From positions 1 through 64,000 of the IMG/VR virus record IMGVR_UViG_3300042330_000854: a stretch of 64,000 nucleotides of DNA; one strand, written 5' to 3'. This document shows, piece by piece, positions 7,975-16,857 of this stretch. The stretch is from a virus. The notes below the pieces were generated by a model. The model was not told the origin of the DNA. It made no database searches and was given only the letters and a program-made list of their open reading frames with translations. Positions within the stretch are counted from its first letter, which is position 1. Every line of letters starts with the position of its first letter. Made by a program: the position numbers and the translations under genes.

Positions 7975-8163
7975 TTAACCATTTTGAATATCAATAATTT
8001 TATTCATATCATTTTCATCAACAAAAATTCTAATTCTATCTAAACGCAAATCAGCAGTTGCAAAATCTGTGTTTCTTAATATATGAATATTTTCTCTTTT
8101 AAATCCTTTAGAAATATAATATTCAATTTCTTCTTCAATTGTACGATAGTTTTTATTATTCAT
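7975..8163 (-). CDS. hypothetical 62-residue protein
   Basis: Starts MNNKNYRTIEEEIEYYISK. Two nucleotides before the GNAT gene, hence co-translated. Not recognised. Confidence 0.65.
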   Translation of the reverse strand: MNNKNYRTIEEEIEYYISKGFKRENIHILRNTDFATADLRLDRIRIFVDENDMNKIIDIQNG

Positions 8164-8164
8164 T

Positions 8165-8455
8165 TTAATTTATAAACTCAACTTCATAATTAAATTTTTT
8201 TAAATGCTGTTGAAAAAATTCTTCAGTATATTCAATATTTTCAGGAATATCTAAATTTGGTATTTTAAGATATTCAATAATTTTATCAAAAATATCTTCA
8301 TCAAAATAATTAATACTATCATAACAATAAGCAGAAGGTTTTAAATTTAAAATTTCTTTATCATTAAGATAAACAATAGCACCATCAGCATAACTTATTC
8401 CGCAAGTTTCACAATCATGATAATCTTCACAAAATTCTATTTTTATAATATTCAT
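8165..8455 (-). CDS. hypothetical acidic protein
   Basis: 96 residues with a CETCGISY segment (two Cys near residue 17) and a strongly acidic middle. The single CxxC suggests a metal or redox site, but no second pair is seen. Confidence 0.65.
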   Translation of the reverse strand: MNIIKIEFCEDYHDCETCGISYADGAIVYLNDKEILNLKPSAYCYDSINYFDEDIFDKIIEYLKIPNLDIPENIEYTEEFFQQHLKKFNYEVEFIN

Positions 8456-8468
8456 AATAACTCCTATA

Positions 8469-8651
8469 TTAATGTTGTAATTCTAATAAAATTATTTGAG
8501 TATTATCGTTTACTTTAATAGCTTCTCTTATATTTGGATGGTTAATAAAAATACTTTCACCATTATAAAAGTAATAAAAAGATTGCCCAATATATTTTAT
8601 TTTATAATACGTATTTTGATAATAAATCCAATCATTTTCTTTAAATTTCAT
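8469..8651 (-). CDS. hypothetical SH3-like small protein with shared C-terminal tail
   Basis: 60 residues from ATG 8651, preceded by AGGA; starts MKFKENDWIYYQNTYYKI, a barrel-like pattern. Ends NDNTQIILLELQH, matching the tail of 3872 and others. Overlaps the upstream membrane gene by 4 nt (ATGA). Confidence 0.7.
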   Translation of the reverse strand: MKFKENDWIYYQNTYYKIKYIGQSFYYFYNGESIFINHPNIREAIKVNDNTQIILLELQH

Positions 8652-8866
8652 AATAGAAATCCTAAGAAAAAACCTATAATTAATAATACAGGAAACCATA
8701 CAAACGCAGTTAACGCATGTATGGTTAAAAATGTTCCATTATTTCTACCAAAATATAAAGTGCTTCCACCAATTAATACAGAAAATAAAATACTTACAAT
8801 CGCATTAATTGGATAAAATATAAACAACAAAAATATTAAAGCAATTGGTAAAAATAATAATTGCAT
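8648..8866 (-). CDS. small membrane protein
   Basis: 72 residues, three hydrophobic stretches (about 3-20, 22-40, 50-70), with essentially no soluble domain. Overlaps the next gene by 4 nt. Confidence 0.7.
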   Translation of the reverse strand: MQLLFLPIALIFLLFIFYPINAIVSILFSVLIGGSTLYFGRNNGTFLTIHALTAFVWFPVLLIIGFFLGFLL

Positions 8867-8867
8867 A

Positions 8868-9242
8868 TTAAAATAAATCTTTGTCTGATTTATAAATTAC
8901 TGTATTAGGCGTAATTACAAAATATTCATCTGGATTTCCTTCGATATTTAATTTAAAAACCAATTTTCCAGTTTTTAAATGTTTAGAAATAATTTCTGCC
9001 TCATCGTGAAATCCACCATAATATCGAGTATAATTTTGATAACCTTCAAAATAACCATCCATATTACATGCTAATTTTAATTCATTGTTAATTAATTTAA
9101 AATAATCTTCATTATTATACTTTTGTGCATCTTCAAATAAATCATTAAAATCAGAATTATTTTTTAATTCGTTATTTAATGATACTATATCTAATGTCAA
9201 ATCTTCTTGTTTTAAAATTTTTAAAGTAATATAAAGTCCCAT
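8868..9242 (-). CDS. hypothetical protein
   Basis: 124 residues with a motif-like GYFEGYQNYTRYYGGFHDE region near residue 62. Acidic overall. Not recognised. Confidence 0.7.
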   Translation of the reverse strand: MGLYITLKILKQEDLTLDIVSLNNELKNNSDFNDLFEDAQKYNNEDYFKLINNELKLACNMDGYFEGYQNYTRYYGGFHDEAEIISKHLKTGKLVFKLNIEGNPDEYFVITPNTVIYKSDKDLF

Positions 9243-9282
9243 AGTTTATTATCCTTTCTTATAATTGGTTTATTCAAACGAT

Positions 9283-9642
9283 TTAATAATTTATTATTCC
9301 AGTACCAGTTTGTAATGATTTAATATCATCAACAATTGTTGGTGATGCTTCAAAAATGTTTTTACTTTTTTCGGTTCCAAAATGATATTCTAACATATCT
9401 CGTAGAATATTATAATAGCCACGATGAAGATAATAAAAATTAGAATTTTCTAACACGCACATTAATTTAATATAAGCGTCAAATAATTTTTCATCCAAAT
9501 CAAAATGTTTATTAAAAATTATTTTTAAATTTTCGATAATTTTACTAACTTCAATATTTTCTAATTGATTTTCATAAAATTTTAATTTATCACGATGTTC
9601 TTTTATTTTTTCTAAAATCTCTGTTTTAGTTAAATCGCACAT
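9283..9642 (-). CDS. hypothetical helical protein
   Basis: 119 residues, almost all predicted helix; N-terminal heptads (EILEKIKEHRDKLKFYENQL). No recognised family. Confidence 0.7.
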   Translation of the reverse strand: MCDLTKTEILEKIKEHRDKLKFYENQLENIEVSKIIENLKIIFNKHFDLDEKLFDAYIKLMCVLENSNFYYLHRGYYNILRDMLEYHFGTEKSKNIFEASPTIVDDIKSLQTGTGIINY

Positions 9643-9644
9643 TA

Positions 9645-9989
9645 TTACTCTTTCTTTAATTGTATTAAAGTTAATATCATATTAAAATATTTTTGTAATT
9701 CCTCGATGTTCTCATTGTCACTGCCAAAGAAAACACTATATTCTAAAATACCAACCGGACCATCTAAAGGAATATCTTTTAATTTTTTACTGAGTTCTTT
9801 ATCACGAATTACATTATAACTGTATTGAAATTTTATTAATTTGCTTTCTTGATTAAATAATTCAATATCGAAATTATAATCATACGTTAAAATTTCTATG
9901 ATAAATGGCATAATCCCACCATTTAATTCTTCATTAAACAAAAACTCTTCTTTTTGTAATTGAAGAGTTTTATTTAAATAATATCTCAT
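9645..9989 (-). CDS. hypothetical protein
   Basis: 114 residues. Its hydrophobic C-terminus (FNMILTLIQLKKE) loosely fits the shared tail. Overlaps 9986 by 4 nt. Confidence 0.68.
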   Translation of the reverse strand: MRYYLNKTLQLQKEEFLFNEELNGGIMPFIIEILTYDYNFDIELFNQESKLIKFQYSYNVIRDKELSKKLKDIPLDGPVGILEYSVFFGSDNENIEELQKYFNMILTLIQLKKE

Positions 9990-10102
9990 TGAAATTTACT
10001 GAATAAAAATTCTTTAAATTTACGCGAAAAATTACTTAGTTTTTCGCCAGCAATATAAAAACCAGCAATAACGCCAAAAACAAAACCAATTAATGTAAAC
10101 AT
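9986..10102 (-). CDS. 38-residue membrane protein
   Basis: MFTLIGFVFGVIAGFYIAGE then a basic helix. One transmembrane segment with a glycine zipper pattern. Its stop overlaps the next start in ATGA. Directly downstream of tRNA-Arg. Confidence 0.6.
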   Translation of the reverse strand: MFTLIGFVFGVIAGFYIAGEKLSNFSRKFKEFLFSKFQ

Positions 10103-10124
10103 ATTCTTTCTCCATAATGTTTAG

Positions 10125-10197
10125 AGGTTCCAGAAGAACTCGAATCTTCATTTTAACTTTCGTAGAGTTACGTCCTATCCAGTTGGACGATGGAACC
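10125..10197 (-). tRNA. tRNA-Arg (anticodon ACG)
   Basis: 73 nt. Acceptor GGTTCCA/TGGAACC, D-arm GTCC..GGAC with GG in the loop, anticodon stem TAACT/AGTTA with loop CTACGAA, T-arm GAAGA-TTCGAGT-TCTTC. Standard loops. No encoded CCA. Confidence 0.93.
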
Positions 10198-10343
10198 AAA
10201 AAAAGGTAAAGCCTTAGTTTTTTCGTAGTTTATTAAACATACTCGGATGAAAATTCTTGATTATCTTCTTTATCATAAAAGTCCTAAATTAAATTTAGGA
10301 GAGGCAGGCTCTTTCATCATCAAATGTCCTACTTTTATAGTTT

Positions 10344-10372
10344 ATAATACAATATTATTTAAGCGTTGTCAA
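10344..10372 (-). promoter_or_regulatory. sigma70-type promoter for tRNA-Arg unit
   Basis: Minus strand: TTGACA, 17 bp, TATTAT. The 146 nt between it and tRNA-Arg hold a 7-bp hairpin (CCTAAAT/ATTTAGG) and two overlapping mini-frames of 15 and 20 codons with weak ribosome sites; I do not call those genes. Confidence 0.75.
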
Positions 10373-10750
10373 CTAAAATAATTCAATTTCCGTAAAATCT
10401 AATGCAATGCCTATAGCGGAATAATCATCAATATTAATTTCTTCAGGTTTAGGTAAATTGTAAAAATCTCTATTTCTGTTATTATGAATAACTTTATGTG
10501 GAGAATCTTCATTCCAACCCATCATATGTCGCCAAGCTCTAACTCTTTTTAAATGTTGTAATTTTAATTGTGGCTCAATATCATAAATTAAATGATAAGC
10601 GTAATCACCTGTATCATCAAATATGTTATATGATATATGAAAATAATAATATTTTCCATTAGTTCGTAACCAACCTGTTAAGGGCTGGTCATACCAATCT
10701 GATATATGAATATGATCGATTTTATGTTTCATTATTTTTGTTTTAAACAT
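10373..10750 (-). CDS. hypothetical protein
   Basis: 125 residues; aromatic, with HISDWYDQPLTGWLRTNGKY near the start and a His/Arg-rich centre. Four nucleotides downstream of the next gene on this strand. Not recognised. Confidence 0.7.
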   Translation of the reverse strand: MFKTKIMKHKIDHIHISDWYDQPLTGWLRTNGKYYYFHISYNIFDDTGDYAYHLIYDIEPQLKLQHLKRVRAWRHMMGWNEDSPHKVIHNNRNRDFYNLPKPEEINIDDYSAIGIALDFTEIELF

Positions 10751-10754
10751 GTTT

Positions 10755-11441
10755 TTATAATTTTAACAATTCAATTACTACTTCTGTTTCATTTAATATT
10801 TTAAACTTATATTTGCTATTTTTAAACTGCAAATATCTCCAATTATTAGAAGGCTCTAAATGATAACTATTACTATAACATTTACAAATTAATACTTTTT
10901 CTTTATTAAAATACCATTGATGGAATATTTCACTTCCATATTTAAACGCTGCTTGATTTTTTAAAATTTCTCTATTTATATCTTTAATTTTGAATAAATT
11001 TTGTTGTGACATTTCCAATGATGTTTTTAAGTTTATTAAATCAAGCTTAGATATATTCAATATTAAATTATTATGACCATAAAATATATCAAAATTTTCT
11101 AAATTATCATAATAAATCAATAAATCAGTATGAATTTGTTGAACACGGTCTGTAAAAATATATATATTTGGTAATGTATTAATAAGATTTTTATTTGTGT
11201 TATAAATATTATAATTTTTATGATAGAAACGTAATCTACTTTTAAAATAATTAAAATTTTTATCAATTAAATTATGATTTTTATCAATTTCTAATAATTC
11301 TTTATGAATTTTTTCTAAATTTTGATTACAATCTTCATTTAACTCAATATAAAAAAAATTTTGACCATTTACATCACATTTAAAAACATTTATTAAATGG
11401 TCAGAATTTGTAATTACTTTTATATTATTAAAATTTAACAT
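10755..11441 (-). CDS. hypothetical protein with shared C-terminal tail
   Basis: 228 residues, extremely Asn/Leu/Ile-rich. The end, FKILNETEVVIELLKL, is nearly identical in pattern to the end of 3872 although the rest of the protein is different. Start taken at the ATG at 11441, not the in-frame TTG before it. Confidence 0.7.
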   Translation of the reverse strand: MLNFNNIKVITNSDHLINVFKCDVNGQNFFYIELNEDCNQNLEKIHKELLEIDKNHNLIDKNFNYFKSRLRFYHKNYNIYNTNKNLINTLPNIYIFTDRVQQIHTDLLIYYDNLENFDIFYGHNNLILNISKLDLINLKTSLEMSQQNLFKIKDINREILKNQAAFKYGSEIFHQWYFNKEKVLICKCYSNSYHLEPSNNWRYLQFKNSKYKFKILNETEVVIELLKL

Positions 11442-11463
11442 CAATTAAATTACCTTTTTAACA

Positions 11464-11769
11464 TTATTTTTTATTAATAGCATCATTTACAAGATGAAAA
11501 ACATCTTTATTACTAATAAAATCATCAATTGGGATAAATGCGCGTTCCTTAGAACGATCATAGCCACCATAATTCCATGTTGTTTCAACCAAATAAGTAA
11601 TATCAATTTCTGTAGAATCAGGTACAAATTCTAAAATACCACTATTTTGTTCAACCAAATCTTGAATACGAGATAATAACCATTGATTATATCGATTTAA
11701 ATTTTCTTTTTCTTCTTCAGTTAAAGATGATAAATCTAATTGTCCCTGATCATTAATTAATTTTTTCAT
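11464..11769 (-). CDS. hypothetical protein
   Basis: 101 residues, acidic, ATG behind AGGAG-like sequence. Segment STEIDITYLVETTWNYGGYD in the middle. No recognised domain. Confidence 0.7.
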   Translation of the reverse strand: MKKLINDQGQLDLSSLTEEEKENLNRYNQWLLSRIQDLVEQNSGILEFVPDSTEIDITYLVETTWNYGGYDRSKERAFIPIDDFISNKDVFHLVNDAINKK

Positions 11770-11807
11770 AATATTTCTCCTTTATACGAAATTGATTAAC
11801 ATAAAAT

Positions 11808-12059
11808 TTATTTATAATCATCACTATGTCTTGAATCATAAATTTGTAAATTTAAATGTAATCCAAAAACACCAATACATAATGAAATACCGCTATGATC
11901 CATAGATTTTGGCGTTATAGTTAATTCGATTTGAAATAAACTACTTAAACTATAATATAGTTGACATTCAAAAAATTTATATTTTGATAATTTTTTAGTA
12001 ATACAAAATATATTTTTGAAATAATTAAAAAAAGGTTGATAAATGTGAATATTAATCAT
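11808..12059 (-). CDS. hypothetical protein
   Basis: 83 residues. C-terminal GLHLNLQIYDSRHSDD and several short strands; no strong ribosome site. Sits directly downstream of the TROVE/vWA gene and its terminator. Confidence 0.55.
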   Translation of the reverse strand: MINIHIYQPFFNYFKNIFCITKKLSKYKFFECQLYYSLSSLFQIELTITPKSMDHSGISLCIGVFGLHLNLQIYDSRHSDDYK

Positions 12060-12075
12060 TTTATCTTTAAAAGAA

Positions 12076-12098
12076 TTAAGGGAGAATTTCTCCCTTAA
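12076..12098. terminator. hairpin terminator, GGGAGA stem
   Basis: TTAAGGGAGA pairs with TCTCCCTTAA; the stem overlaps the last codons of the TROVE/vWA gene. Confidence 0.7.
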
Positions 12099-13477
12099 TA
12101 ATCATACCGATCTTGCACAATAGTTTTTAACATAACTTTTTCAGGAGATAAATCACCACCAAGTAAGGATTTTAAAATTGTTGGACTAAAACCAGAAACC
12201 AATGCAGTTCCACTACTATGAATGGTAACAGGAACATTACCAACACGACCACTTAAATTCCAAAATACAATTTGTGGTAATTTATAACCAGATTGAGCAT
12301 ATTTTTCTTTAACCATTTCATACATGGATAAATCTTTTGAATCTTCTGAACAAGCATCAAATTCCATATCGGAAAGAATAAGAATTTTTGTTGGCATTTG
12401 ATCTTCTTTGACCGAAGATTTTTTAGCAGAATTAAGAACAAGGTCAAATACTTTTTGAATATTAGTATTATAACCCCAATCAGATTTACTCATTGATTGA
12501 TAACGTTGTGATAAATCTCCAACTAATTTTACAAAATTTGGACGTTCACTAAAAGTAATAAATTGGTCTTTAAAAACACCAACATTGCGTTCTGAAATAT
12601 AAAGCCCAAGTGAAATAGCGGCATCCATTGCTGTAACTTGCCCAGAAATTGGTTGATCCATGCTTCCACTTACATCAACTACGGGAAGAATACGTTCATT
12701 TGAACCTTCCATATAATTTGGTAATGCGTTCCATTGTGCAACGCTTACAACTTTATCGCCATTATTCAATGAACGAATAACATCATAAGGATAAACAGCA
12801 CCAGCATTAACTTTAGCTTCACCTTTGGTTAAAGCAGTTTTATAGCTTTCATAACGATCAGCATCATGCTTTTTAAAGGCTTTCTGATAACGACCAGCAG
12901 CAACCGAAGGAACATGGTTGTATTCAATTTTATCCCATTCTTTAGCACACATTTGTTGTTCAACGGTTGCAGAAAGATTAACCAATAATTTACGATAATC
13001 TTTTGGAGTTAAACGAAGATAAGCACGAAGTTTATTTGCATCATCGCCTTTTCGTGGTGCCCATTTAGCTGCCAAGCCATTTTTATCGCGCAAAGAATTT
13101 GCGTAAAGCTTTAAAGCATTGCGTTCAATTTCAGTATTGAATGCAACAAAAATATCATCAAATCTTCCCAATTCAGGAAGACGATTTAAAACTTTAACAG
13201 CTAATTCTTTGTTTTGTTCAACAAGAACTTTAAAAAGTTTACGGAAAGTTTCGCGTTCACCAGCACCATTGCGAACATCGCGTGCCCAAAGCAAATTACG
13301 AATTGCTAAATCTTGATTTTCAGCTAATGCTTGGATAAATAACGCGGAAATATCTTTCTTACGACTTGCGCCGATTTGAAAAAATAAATCAACATTGTTG
13401 TTTAATGATGAAAAATTTGTAACAGCACCATTTTCAGTTAATGCAGTTGTATTGATCGCTTGAAATAAAGAAGTCAT
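12095..13477 (-). CDS. TROVE/vWA (DUF2828-like) RNA-binding protein
   Basis: 460 residues. The N-terminal half is a helical repeat region like the TROVE/DUF2828 module (NLLWARDVRNGAGERETFRK, GRFDDIFVAF). The C-terminal half is a von Willebrand A domain with the MIDAS motif DVSGSMD at about residue 268 and later TKILILSDMEFD. In Ro60-type proteins this combination holds misfolded or Y-type RNAs in a ring and the vWA domain binds a metal. Base composition is less AT-biased than its neighbours, which suggests later acquisition. A role with the phage's odd tRNAs is possible but unproven. Confidence 0.85.
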   Translation of the reverse strand: MTSLFQAINTTALTENGAVTNFSSLNNNVDLFFQIGASRKKDISALFIQALAENQDLAIRNLLWARDVRNGAGERETFRKLFKVLVEQNKELAVKVLNRLPELGRFDDIFVAFNTEIERNALKLYANSLRDKNGLAAKWAPRKGDDANKLRAYLRLTPKDYRKLLVNLSATVEQQMCAKEWDKIEYNHVPSVAAGRYQKAFKKHDADRYESYKTALTKGEAKVNAGAVYPYDVIRSLNNGDKVVSVAQWNALPNYMEGSNERILPVVDVSGSMDQPISGQVTAMDAAISLGLYISERNVGVFKDQFITFSERPNFVKLVGDLSQRYQSMSKSDWGYNTNIQKVFDLVLNSAKKSSVKEDQMPTKILILSDMEFDACSEDSKDLSMYEMVKEKYAQSGYKLPQIVFWNLSGRVGNVPVTIHSSGTALVSGFSPTILKSLLGGDLSPEKVMLKTIVQDRYDY

Positions 13478-13534
13478 TGGTTTTTTCCTTTCAGATTAAA
13501 ATTAAAATTTATTTGCTGTAATTAATCTTTGTAA

Positions 13535-13792
13535 TTAAGCTACGCGCCAAACGCGCAAACTTTTGCCTTGTTCAATTGTACGAATTGTAAATTTTTGAGT
13601 AGATAAATGTTTGGTTAAATAATTTCTAACTTTTGTTTGAGTAGTTGTAAAGCGTTCATTTGATTGACGATTAACTAAAATAGAATCACCAATTTCCATT
13701 TCGGAAAATGATCGAAAACGTTTTTTTAATTTTACTGTTTTAATATTTTCACGGCGCGGTAACGGAATACCTGATTGAATTTCATAAGTCAT
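13535..13792 (-). CDS. RVWR-family phage protein
   Basis: 85 residues: MEIGDSILV, a basic helix (TTQTKVRNYLTKHL), and the end KSLRVWRVA. The same MxIGDS...RVWR pattern is present at 43889 and twice at 43356. This is a common small protein family of large phages with no assigned function. The charge pattern suggests nucleic-acid binding. Confidence 0.75.
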   Translation of the reverse strand: MTYEIQSGIPLPRRENIKTVKLKKRFRSFSEMEIGDSILVNRQSNERFTTTQTKVRNYLTKHLSTQKFTIRTIEQGKSLRVWRVA

Positions 13793-13864
13793 TTTATATC
13801 CTTGATTAAATGTAAATTGTTTATACTAAAAATTAGTATGTAGTTCAATAACTAAATTTTTAAA

Positions 13865-14275
13865 TTATTTGTTTAAATCTTGATATCTAGGGAAATTATT
13901 ATGTCGCATAAACGAAACGATTTCACGTACATTTTTATACCGCATATCTTCAATATAAACTGATGGTGATAAATTAGAATTTGTTTTCATAAAAGCGATT
14001 AATTTTTTCATATAACCGTTTTTTCTATGAGATTCTTTTGTATAATAACTCCAAACATAAGAACTAGAATAATAATCATAAGAAATTAAAATAAAAGAAA
14101 TTGGTATTTTGTTATAAAATAACATAGCAGAATGATAATCTGTAATATATTTTCGTTTAATATCTTTAATAGTCAAACAAATTCCAGATTGGTCTTCTTC
14201 ATTAAAATGTAAACGATGTTTTTTAGCAATATTTATTAAATTTGTTTTATTTTTTGTATACTTCATAGAAATCAT
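13865..14275 (-). CDS. GNAT-like acetyltransferase
   Basis: 136 residues. Strand-helix pattern with VWSYYTKESHRKNGYMKKLI fitting GNAT motif A (R-x-x-G-x-x-x-x-L). Only moderately supported. It lacks the MRL leader of the other GNAT-like proteins here. Confidence 0.6.
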   Translation of the reverse strand: MISMKYTKNKTNLINIAKKHRLHFNEEDQSGICLTIKDIKRKYITDYHSAMLFYNKIPISFILISYDYYSSSYVWSYYTKESHRKNGYMKKLIAFMKTNSNLSPSVYIEDMRYKNVREIVSFMRHNNFPRYQDLNK

Positions 14276-14292
14276 TTATAGCTCCATAATAA

Positions 14293-14320
14293 ATTAAGAG
14301 GATAATATTATCCTCTTAAT
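14293..14320. terminator. bidirectional hairpin terminator
   Basis: ATTAAGAGGATAAT pairs perfectly with ATTATCCTCTTAAT, followed by AT-rich sequence on both sides. Confidence 0.75.
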
Positions 14321-14350
14321 TTACCGGATAATTTCTTTTAGTCAAGAGAA

Positions 14351-14641
14351 TTATCGCAAGTATGAAAAACCATAAGGACCAGCATTGATCCAAGTTTCTT
14401 TATTAAACAAATTACCACGAGAATGTTTAGCAGGCGCTTTCCAACTAGCGCTTTTTAGAAAATCACCGTTGGTTTTATCAATAAAACCATAAGCGCTGCG
14501 ATTACCATAAGAAATGCGAACAATACGAATGTATTTTGAACCAAATTCAAGTTCAAAACCAACTTGATTATTATCTTTATTTTGTTCTTGAACATAATCA
14601 AGAAAATTTTTCAGTTCAATAGAAAGATCAGTTGTGCTCAT
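14351..14641 (-). CDS. conserved phage protein (SWKAPAK motif)
   Basis: 96 residues; FIDKTNGDFLKSASWKAPAK followed by HSRGNLFN is a signature I recognise from uncharacterised proteins of many large phages. Likely a compact beta fold. ATG behind AAGGAG. Confidence 0.8.
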   Translation of the reverse strand: MSTTDLSIELKNFLDYVQEQNKDNNQVGFELEFGSKYIRIVRISYGNRSAYGFIDKTNGDFLKSASWKAPAKHSRGNLFNKETWINAGPYGFSYLR

Positions 14642-14673
14642 TTCGTATCTCCTTAATGCGTTTCAATAAAGAT

Positions 14674-14702
14674 AACATAACTTAAAAAGTATTTTTTGTC
14701 AA
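14674..14702 (-). promoter_or_regulatory. sigma70-type promoter
   Basis: Minus strand: TTGACA, 17 bp, TATGTT. The sequence just upstream (14703-14730) encodes QLAILLQD-stop, almost the same tail as the gene at 15659, so stop codon plus promoter look duplicated. Confidence 0.75.
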
Positions 14703-14762
14703 TGATTAATCTTGTAATAAAATAGCCAATTGATTTGGAATAAAATCATATTCATTCTACAA

Positions 14763-15536
14763 TTATATAGCAGATATAGTTTCCGTCTTTACAATCTTCC
14801 AATTAGGATTGTTTGTTTTTAATATTTCAAAAACACCTTTAAAATGACCTAAACCATATGTAATTATCACATTATCATATTGATTAATTTTTTCAATTAA
14901 AATCTTATTTCTATCATTTACCAAAATTGATTTAATACTATTTTCGTTAATATCATCTTTATAAACTTTAGTAATTTTTACTAGTATTCTGAAAAATACT
15001 CTTAATACATGTTTATTAATTTTAGAAATTAAAGCAAAAGCTTCAATTAAATTAATACCATTTAATTTATTATTAGGCAAAGCAAGCTGTTCAATTTTTT
15101 TAAGAATTAAATCTCCATCCATATCAGCATTAACATTAATACCTGGAATATTGATATATGGAATATTGTTTTGCATTTGCAAACCAGTCAATAATGCAAT
15201 TTTTTTATAAATCTCATGTAACCCGCCAGGATAAGTAAGATTTAGTTTTTCAGCGATAACAGTTGAAAAATATAACTTTTCTTCATCTGATTTAGTTTTT
15301 TCTGGATTGTCTCTATTAGCCCCTTCATACAAATAAACATATTGGGAAGTAGTTTTATACTTAACTAATAGACTATAAATTGTGTTATAATAAGACGGTT
15401 TGGCGATATGAATCATACCAATAAAAACAATGTTTTTGTTGCCATCGGTTAAATGATAAATTGGCATTGTTGCTGGATGAAACAAACTAACCCCAACAAT
15501 AATTGATACAACAAGAACAAACATAGTTAAAAACAT
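14763..15536 (-). CDS. TIKI/TraB (GumN-like) family protein, membrane-anchored
   Basis: 257 residues. N-terminal hydrophobic helix (about 1-20, signal anchor). Then the family blocks NIVFIGMIHIAKPSYY, LYEGANRD, DRNKILIEKI and NVIITYGLGHFKGVFEIL, which correspond to the conserved G/H, E, R and GxxH positions of TraB/TIKI proteins, some of which are metalloproteases outside the cytoplasm. I infer an envelope-located protein acting after infection. It is transcribed from its own promoter with a roughly 90-nt leader. Confidence 0.75.
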   Translation of the reverse strand: MFLTMFVLVVSIIVGVSLFHPATMPIYHLTDGNKNIVFIGMIHIAKPSYYNTIYSLLVKYKTTSQYVYLYEGANRDNPEKTKSDEEKLYFSTVIAEKLNLTYPGGLHEIYKKIALLTGLQMQNNIPYINIPGINVNADMDGDLILKKIEQLALPNNKLNGINLIEAFALISKINKHVLRVFFRILVKITKVYKDDINENSIKSILVNDRNKILIEKINQYDNVIITYGLGHFKGVFEILKTNNPNWKIVKTETISAI

Positions 15537-15626
15537 TTATATTACCTTTCTATATTTTTTAATATAAGAAATATTGCCGCGAACATTTTTACATATCATA
15601 TATTCTTGTTATACTTTAATAATAAG

Positions 15627-15655
15627 AAGTTAATATGTAAAATATTTTTTGTCAA
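15627..15655 (-). promoter_or_regulatory. sigma70-type promoter
   Basis: Minus strand: TTGACA, 17 bp, TAACTT; the start of the box is shared with the promoter at 14674 (ATTGACAAAAAATA). Confidence 0.65.
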
Positions 15656-15658
15656 TGA

Positions 15659-16069
15659 TTAATCTTGTTGTAAAATCGCTAAAGTTCGGGCGGTTTCCAA
15701 ACTATCAGTTGAGCTATAAAATAATAAAACTGTTAAATCATAACGAGTTTTCATTTCATCCAACTCTTCATAACTTTTTTTGTATTGTTCAGCTAAAATA
15801 GTTGATAAAAATTTATCAACTATTTTATGTTGTAATATTTTATTTTTATAAAAATCAATATTAGTTAATTGAATTAAATTATTTTCTAATTCTACTATAT
15901 CATTTCTAAGTGCTTTAAGATATTGTTTAATCATATGTTTCATGTCGTCATTAGTACATGGAATAATATCAAAAGTATATGGATCGGATTTATTTAAAGA
16001 AATCCCATAATAGCGATTATGTATTTTACCTTTATTCAATTCATAAATTAATTTATATTTTTCTTGCAT
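15659..16069 (-). CDS. hypothetical helical protein with shared C-terminal tail
   Basis: 136 residues, mainly helical with a coiled-coil-like middle. Ends DSLETARTLAILQQD, a variant of the shared tail. Confidence 0.7.
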   Translation of the reverse strand: MQEKYKLIYELNKGKIHNRYYGISLNKSDPYTFDIIPCTNDDMKHMIKQYLKALRNDIVELENNLIQLTNIDFYKNKILQHKIVDKFLSTILAEQYKKSYEELDEMKTRYDLTVLLFYSSTDSLETARTLAILQQD

Positions 16070-16080
16070 ATTTTATTTCC

Positions 16081-16542
16081 TTAATCATAATTATTTTTCA
16101 TTTTACAATCATTAGAACTTTCAACCCTAGTTTTAAATGGTCCTGAATTTGGATATTGTTCTAATGTTTTTAAACTTGGGCATAATGTAGAAGTCCATCG
16201 TGAACCTAAATTAACTGACCACCAACCAGCAGCATAAATTTTATTTTTACCTACAAGATAAACTGGATAAGTAGCAGATTCTTGTTCTGAATATTTTTCA
16301 TGTTTTACAGGATAACCTTTAATTTCATAGATTATTTCTTCTACACGATTTAATGCATTCTCAACTGAAAATTTATTATTTTCACTTAATGAAATGATAG
16401 CATCTTCCCAAGTATCAAATTGTTTTTTTTCAAAATATGTTAGAGAAAAAATTTTATTATTTTCTTCAATTAATAAAGATAAACAAGCACCATCTCTTTG
16501 ATAAATTTTTGTTGTAGATGTTAATTCAATTATTTTATCCAT
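16081..16542 (-). CDS. hypothetical protein
   Basis: 153 residues with a Trp/Ser-rich stretch (AAGWWSVNLGSRWTSTLCPS). ATG behind GGAG. Not recognised. Confidence 0.72.
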   Translation of the reverse strand: MDKIIELTSTTKIYQRDGACLSLLIEENNKIFSLTYFEKKQFDTWEDAIISLSENNKFSVENALNRVEEIIYEIKGYPVKHEKYSEQESATYPVYLVGKNKIYAAGWWSVNLGSRWTSTLCPSLKTLEQYPNSGPFKTRVESSNDCKMKNNYD

Positions 16543-16554
16543 TTTAACTCCATT

Positions 16555-16857
16555 TTAACTCCATTTTAAAAGCATTTCAACTTGGAAGGTATTATCTTGA
16601 TTTGGATGTTCTTTAAACCAATCATTTATATTTGCATATTTTTTATCATTTAAACAAAACCATTTATCATCTGTAAAAATTATTGCGGGTCCAGTTAAGC
16701 GATGCCATTTTCTTTCTTTTTTCATCCAAATTTTATTTCCTGTACCTAAATTTTCAAAAGCAGGAATATCATCATTTGGTGATGAAATAATAGCGTAAGG
16801 AATATCTCGATAATTATCAGTTATATATTTTTTACCATCAATATAATAAACAAACAT
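16555..16857 (-). CDS. HRLTGPA-family protein (C-terminal type Q)
   Basis: 100 residues. Core KWHRLTGPAIIF; short end HPNQDNTFQVEMLLKWS. Shares one nucleotide with the upstream nuclease gene, so it is co-translated with it. Confidence 0.85.
   Translation of the reverse strand: MFVYYIDGKKYITDNYRDIPYAIISSPNDDIPAFENLGTGNKIWMKKERKWHRLTGPAIIFTDDKWFCLNDKKYANINDWFKEHPNQDNTFQVEMLLKWS

Noticed and set aside
10198-10343. Two overlapping mini-ORFs (15 and 20 codons) in the tRNA-Arg leader.
   Set aside because: Ribosome sites are weak and the peptides have no recognisable features.
13119-13316. A plus-strand open frame opposite the TROVE/vWA gene.
   Set aside because: It is the complement of a well supported coding region and has no ribosome site.
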